Below, piece by piece: positions 61,201 through 64,000 of a stretch of DNA of 64,000 bases. The notes beneath the pieces were generated by a model that was not told the origin of the DNA, ran no database searches, and saw nothing but the letters and a program-made list of their open reading frames with translations. Source of the DNA: JACQFZ01 sp045810625. GTDB taxonomy: Bacteria; Pseudomonadota; Gammaproteobacteria; Acidiferrobacterales; Sulfurifustaceae. Made by a program: the position numbers and the translations under genes. Every line of letters begins with the position of its first letter. Within the stretch, counting starts at the first letter, position 1. The stretch lies in the NCBI GenBank assembly GCA_045810625.1, contig JBJMVQ010000009.1:62001-126000 (forward strand). Direction: 5' to 3'.

Positions 61201-64000
61201 TGCCTTCATCTTTCCGAGCTCGATGAGGCCGTACCATGCCGTGAGGAACGTCATCGGAATGGTCGCCGCTTCTTCGAAGGTGAGGTTGTCGGGCATACGC
61301 ACGACCTGCCGCGCGTCCATCACAATCGTCGATGCGAAGCTTCCGCGCGCCAAACCGAGCACGCGGTCGCCGACCTTCAGGCCCTTCACGCCCGATCCGA
61401 CGTCGGTGACCACGCCGGCGAATTCGATGCCGAGCGCGGGAATTTCCACCATGCCGAGCGCGTTGAGCACATCGAGGAAGTTCACACCCGTTGCCTTCAC
61501 CGACGCGCGGATCTCACCGGCGGCAAGCGGTTCGTTCGCGATGGTCTTGACGGCGAGCGGCTGATCCAAACGACCCTTCGTCGCAATCTCGAGCCGCCAC
61601 ATCCCCTCGGTCGGCAGAACCACGCCGCCTTCCGAGCTCGCCCGCTCCAACCGGGACGCCAACACCTGCCCGCGCCGCAGCGCACACTCGGGCTCGACAT
61701 CGAGCGTGATCGCGGATGCCAGGACGTCGAGATCACCGGGCTCGTCACCGATGTCCACGATACGCAGCTTGAGATCGGGATTCTCACTGCGGGCGCTACG
61801 CAGCAGCCCCCACAGCGCGCCCGTCCCCAGCCCGGAAACGCGATCGTCGATACTGGTTCCCACGGCGCTGCGCGTCACCCAAACGACCGGCGCCTGGAAG
61901 CCGGCCGACGCCAGCGCCTGCAGCTGCGCCAATCCCATCAGCGAAATCTTGTGGGCGTTCGCGATGACATCGCCCTCGGTGCCCCACAGACAGATCACGC
62001 CGTCGAGCGATTCGGCTTCGTTGATCTGCGAAATTTCGCGGATCTCGAACCCGGCTTGCGTCAGACGCGCGCGCACATCCTCCGCCCACGGCGCCTGTCC
62101 GCAAACCATGAGCCCCCAGGTTCCCGGCGTTTCGGGGTTCTGGGTTTCGATAGGCTCCCAAGCGAGCTCGAATTGAAACCGATCGACGCCCGCCGAGGTG
62201 AGCCGGCGGAGCACAGCACGATCGATGCGGCGCGCATGCAACCGGTGGAGTCGCCCGACGTTGTTACCTTGCATGTCGAATAGGTCGAGCGAAGCCCAAA
62301 ACTCGCCGTCGCCCATCTCGAACTCCGAGACCCTGACCCACATTTCTGCGAGACCTTCGCGCCACAGCGAAAGCCGCTCGGCCTCGAACGGCACGAACAA
62401 GTCCTCACTGACGCTGTCTCGCAACCGCTGCGTGAGCAACAGCGAATGCATGGCGGAATCGAGAAGCGCCGGATGCATCCCGTAGCGAATCGACGACGAT
62501 GCCGCGCTCTCCGGGAGCGCTGCCTTGGCCCACACCACGCCATCCACGTGCCAGGCTTCCCGGATCCCCTGGAACGTCGGCCCGTAGCCATAGCCGAGAT
62601 GCGCCAGATCTTTATATAGAGCGTCGACGTCGATCGGCTCACCGTCAGCGGGCGGAACCGTCAGCGGCGGCTCGTTCGTTACCTGAGCCGGAACGAGCTT
62701 GCCCTCGGCGTGCAGCTGCCACGGCCAAGTCCCGTCGGCTCCTTCCGATTCGGGTGAGCTGTAAACCTTCACCGGTCGCGAGCCGTCGGACAGTGGTCCG
62801 ACCGTCACTTGCATGCGAATCGCGACCTCGGGCGGCATCACCATCGGCGCCAGAATGATGACGTCTGACACATCCGACGGCGCTTTGTCGGTGGCTTTGC
62901 CCGCCGCGCGCATCGCTTCGAAGAATGCCGTCCCCGGCATCAGCACCGCGTCCATCACCCGATGCTCTTGCACCCACACCGGCTCGTTGCTCGCGACGAC
63001 CGTCGTGAACATCATCATTTCGGTGCCGGCGACCTTGACGCCGCCGCCCAACAATTGGTGCTGGGCATCTACCAATCCCGCGCCAACCTGCCGCGTCGGC
63101 ATCGGCTCGAGCCAGTAACGCTCGCGCTGGAACGCGTACGTCGGAAGCGCGACTCGCTCGCCGCCGAAAGGTGCGAAGTAGCCGCGCCAGTTCAGCGGCG
63201 CTCCCAACGCATGCAACTCGCCCAGACTCTTCTGAATAACCGACGCTTCGTCTTTCCCCGGCGTGATCGACGCGACCCAGGAAACCGGGCCCTCATCGGC
63301 CAGGCACGCCGCGCCCAAGCCGGACAGCACGGGTTGCGGTCCGAGCTCCAGGAACGTGTTCGCGCCCTTTTCGGATAGCGTCCGCATGCCGTCGGTGAAC
63401 CGAACCGCGCCGCGCGCCTGGCGTACCCAGTACTCGGGCTGCGTGAAGTCTCCCGCTTGCGCGAGCGCTCCGGTGAAGCTGCTGACGAGCGAAATCGTCG
63501 GCGCCGAGTAGCGGACCGTTCCCGCCATCGCGCGGAACTCGGCGAGCATCGGTTCCATCAAGTGCGAGTGGAAGGCGTGCGAGACTTTCAGCCGCTTCGC
63601 CTTGCGGCCCTCCTGCGCAAAGTGTGCGACGACCTTCTCGACGCCGTCGACGTCGCCCGACACGACCGTCTGCGTCGGCGAGTTGAGCCCCGCAATCGAG
63701 ACTTTCGTGGTCAGCCCGAGCTTCTGCATAACCGATTCGACTTCCGCACCGCTCGCTTCGATCGACGCCATCGCGCCGCCGCTCGGCAGCGCTTGCATCA
63801 GCCGTCCACGAGCCGCGACCAAGCGACACGCATCGGCGAGATCGAACACACCGGCGACATGCGCGGCGGCAAATTCACCAATGCTGTGCCCGATCAGCAG
63901 ATCCGGTGTCACTCCCCAGCTGTTCCAAAGCCGCCAGAGCGCCACCTGCAACGCAAACAAAGCGGGCTGCGTAAAGTCGGTTCGATTGAGGAGCGCCGCT
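58258..64000 (-). CDS. Type I polyketide synthase, AT-DH-ER-KR-ACP-thioester reductase (partial, N terminus outside)
   Basis: About 1,913 residues seen; the frame is open at the right edge and enters inside AT. Numbering from 63960: AT with GHSIG (24-28) and HAFH (128-131), the latter typical of malonyl-CoA selection; DH with H333-x3-D-x4-P (usual G replaced by D) and second-motif D501; a structural KR half (600-800); ER with AAGGVG near 929; KR with GGVGGLG near 1118, S1246-S1247, Y1260 and an IDD motif suggesting B-type; ACP with phosphopantetheine serine S1430 (GVDSL); reductase with TGATGFVG (1536-1543) and Y1685-x3-K1689. A fully reducing module ending in reduction should release a saturated aldehyde or alcohol. 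Confidence 0.9.
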   Translation of the reverse strand, partial: AALLNRTDFTQPALFALQVALWRLWNSWGVTPDLLIGHSIGEFAAAHVAGVFDLADACRLVAARGRLMQALPSGGAMASIEASGAEVESVMQKLGLTTKVSIAGLNSPTQTVVSGDVDGVEKVVAHFAQEGRKAKRLKVSHAFHSHLMEPMLAEFRAMAGTVRYSAPTISLVSSFTGALAQAGDFTQPEYWVRQARGAVRFTDGMRTLSEKGANTFLELGPQPVLSGLGAACLADEGPVSWVASITPGKDEASVIQKSLGELHALGAPLNWRGYFAPFGGERVALPTYAFQRERYWLEPMPTRQVGAGLVDAQHQLLGGGVKVAGTEMMMFTTVVASNEPVWVQEHRVMDAVLMPGTAFFEAMRAAGKATDKAPSDVSDVIILAPMVMPPEVAIRMQVTVGPLSDGSRPVKVYSSPESEGADGTWPWQLHAEGKLVPAQVTNEPPLTVPPADGEPIDVDALYKDLAHLGYGYGPTFQGIREAWHVDGVVWAKAALPESAASSSIRYGMHPALLDSAMHSLLLTQRLRDSVSEDLFVPFEAERLSLWREGLAEMWVRVSEFEMGDGEFWASLDLFDMQGNNVGRLHRLHARRIDRAVLRRLTSAGVDRFQFELAWEPIETQNPETPGTWGLMVCGQAPWAEDVRARLTQAGFEIREISQINEAESLDGVICLWGTEGDVIANAHKISLMGLAQLQALASAGFQAPVVWVTRSAVGTSIDDRVSGLGTGALWGLLRSARSENPDLKLRIVDIGDEPGDLDVLASAITLDVEPECALRRGQVLASRLERASSEGGVVLPTEGMWRLEIATKGRLDQPLAVKTIANEPLAAGEIRASVKATGVNFLDVLNALGMVEIPALGIEFAGVVTDVGSGVKGLKVGDRVLGLARGSFASTIVMDARQVVRMPDNLTFEEAATIPMTFLTAWYGLIELGKMKAGERVLIHSAAGGVGMAAVQLAQLHGAEVYGTASEPKWPALRKMGLDDAHIGTSRSLDFVEQFGKTAPGRSFDIVLNALAREFVDAGLSMLRSGGRFMEMGKLDLREQSWVDAHHPGVTYCVYNLPEAGPDLIHEMLVKLAALFAEGKLKPLPMRTFPMNRASDALRLMAQARHVGKVVLVPAKQRRLIQPDGAVLMTGGVGGLGRCLTKWLATQHGVKDFVLTSRRGLDAPDAKAIVAELAELGAKATVVACDATDAKGLEAVIATFTAERPLRGVIHAAGLIDDGMLTSFTPERFDAVLSPKVDGAWTLHKLTQDLELDFFVLFSSIAGVAGAPGQGNYAAANAFMDALAYHRRSRGLAGTSIAWGPWDAGMAARLSDADKARQRRLGMDALTVSEGTELFETIVMKGVPLSVPTALDLPRMQRAIEEHGAEIPTIFHSLFSGSSGAQSDAASGGGGANLRKVLSETAPEQQDAVVLEMVRAVVAKTLEFGSPEDVDVSLPLQDIGVDSLTAVLLRNQLSDMTGLALPAKIAFDHPNLRSLGEFIFAKLREAGVGVQTSAPESAPAPANETVVAKRADDKSVKEDKGVRKGHLAPDLQFRNAQTAAAKPETFFVTGATGFVGAFLLHELLKSNLTAHCLVRATDTEHAMTRLMETLDHYGLWKADYASLLKPVIGDLTQPLFGMTEEAFNQLAEQIDAVCHSGALVDWMLPLDAYLGPNVVGTHEVLRLASRGRGKAVHYISTGATLPKYLGYEVSKDEREYGYLTSKWMGEQMIAAARWRGALASTYRLPFVGACSGSGHFRLDEGDFLHNFIAGCIGMGAFPLVDVGLGGVMSVDYLSKTIAQVMTRDVERVGRDYDFLDPNAPTFNRFVEIIRAAGCAVETLPYEEWRTKALQHAKSEPKGSLARIGAVIDGLTREHFEFMLEGFPVGKDVFGGEHYPCPPVDETSVQPYLNRISAALSSSAEKADQASPVVEEVA

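Noticed and set aside
59854..62283. An 809-codon plus-strand open frame inside the PKS
   Set aside because: Opposite-strand shadow; the PKS domains are unmistakable on the minus strand.
1..64000. CRISPR arrays, insertion sequences, integrases, phage genes
   Set aside because: No regularly spaced repeats, transposase or phage-like frames were found by eye; a repeat search would be needed to exclude short elements.

Overview
The window is GC-rich (most lines read well above 60 % G+C), densely coded on both strands, and looks like the chromosome of a betaproteobacterium, probably of the Burkholderiales type. Pointers are a three-gene pyridine nucleotide transhydrogenase, a solitary Bug-type tripartite tricarboxylate binding protein, a protocatechuate branch, an rnhA/methyltransferase/gloB/mltD block, and a peptide-transporter/fabI/ppiD block. 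The species cannot be named from sequence alone. I saw no tRNA, rRNA, CRISPR array, insertion sequence or prophage.

Layout. 1-7.9 kb: the tail of a FAD subunit and a fused 2Fe-2S/molybdopterin hydroxylase, followed by a complete branched-chain-amino-acid-type ABC transporter with a fused LivH-LivM permease; probably uptake and hydroxylation of one aromatic, heterocyclic or aldehyde substrate. 8.0-11 kb: pntAA-pntAB-pntB behind a good sigma-70-like promoter. 11.4-14.1 kb: a conserved hypothetical gene, a MarR regulator behind a perfect palindromic operator, an MFS transporter and a YciI-like protein. 14.1-16.6 kb: an imperfect-palindrome intergenic repeat, a Bug binding protein and a serine hydrolase. 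16.9-24 kb: a TehA/SLAC1-type channel convergent with nirB-nirD-nasA (assimilatory nitrate and nitrite reduction). Upstream of nirB lies a consensus-perfect sigma-54 site, which suggests nitrogen control.

24-28 kb: an ABC-2 exporter pair, a metal-dependent hydrolase and a cytochrome P450. 28-37 kb: housekeeping genes dnaQ, rnhA, a SAM methyltransferase, gloB and mltD, with a five-gene protocatechuate operon (pcaHGBDC) lying between rnhA and dnaQ. 37-43.5 kb: a four-gene peptide ABC transporter, divergent from fabI. 44.5-52 kb: ppiD, mutL, an unknown cysteine-rich lipoprotein gene, and mutS.

52-64 kb is the accessory part. It holds an orphan TRAP binding protein with a clear terminator, a decayed leucine-carboxyl-methyltransferase-type gene, a Kef-like antiporter and a low-GC alpha/beta hydrolase. 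At the right edge is a biosynthetic locus: a fully reducing type I polyketide synthase module (AT-DH-ER-KR-ACP) ending in a thioester reductase domain, followed by an unrecognised protein. That protein carries a motif like the distal His/Arg of Fe(II)/2-oxoglutarate oxygenases and an H-T-A where such enzymes usually have H-x-D/E, the substitution seen in 2OG-dependent halogenases. This pair is the best candidate here for a new system; its ketosynthase and any further genes lie beyond the window.
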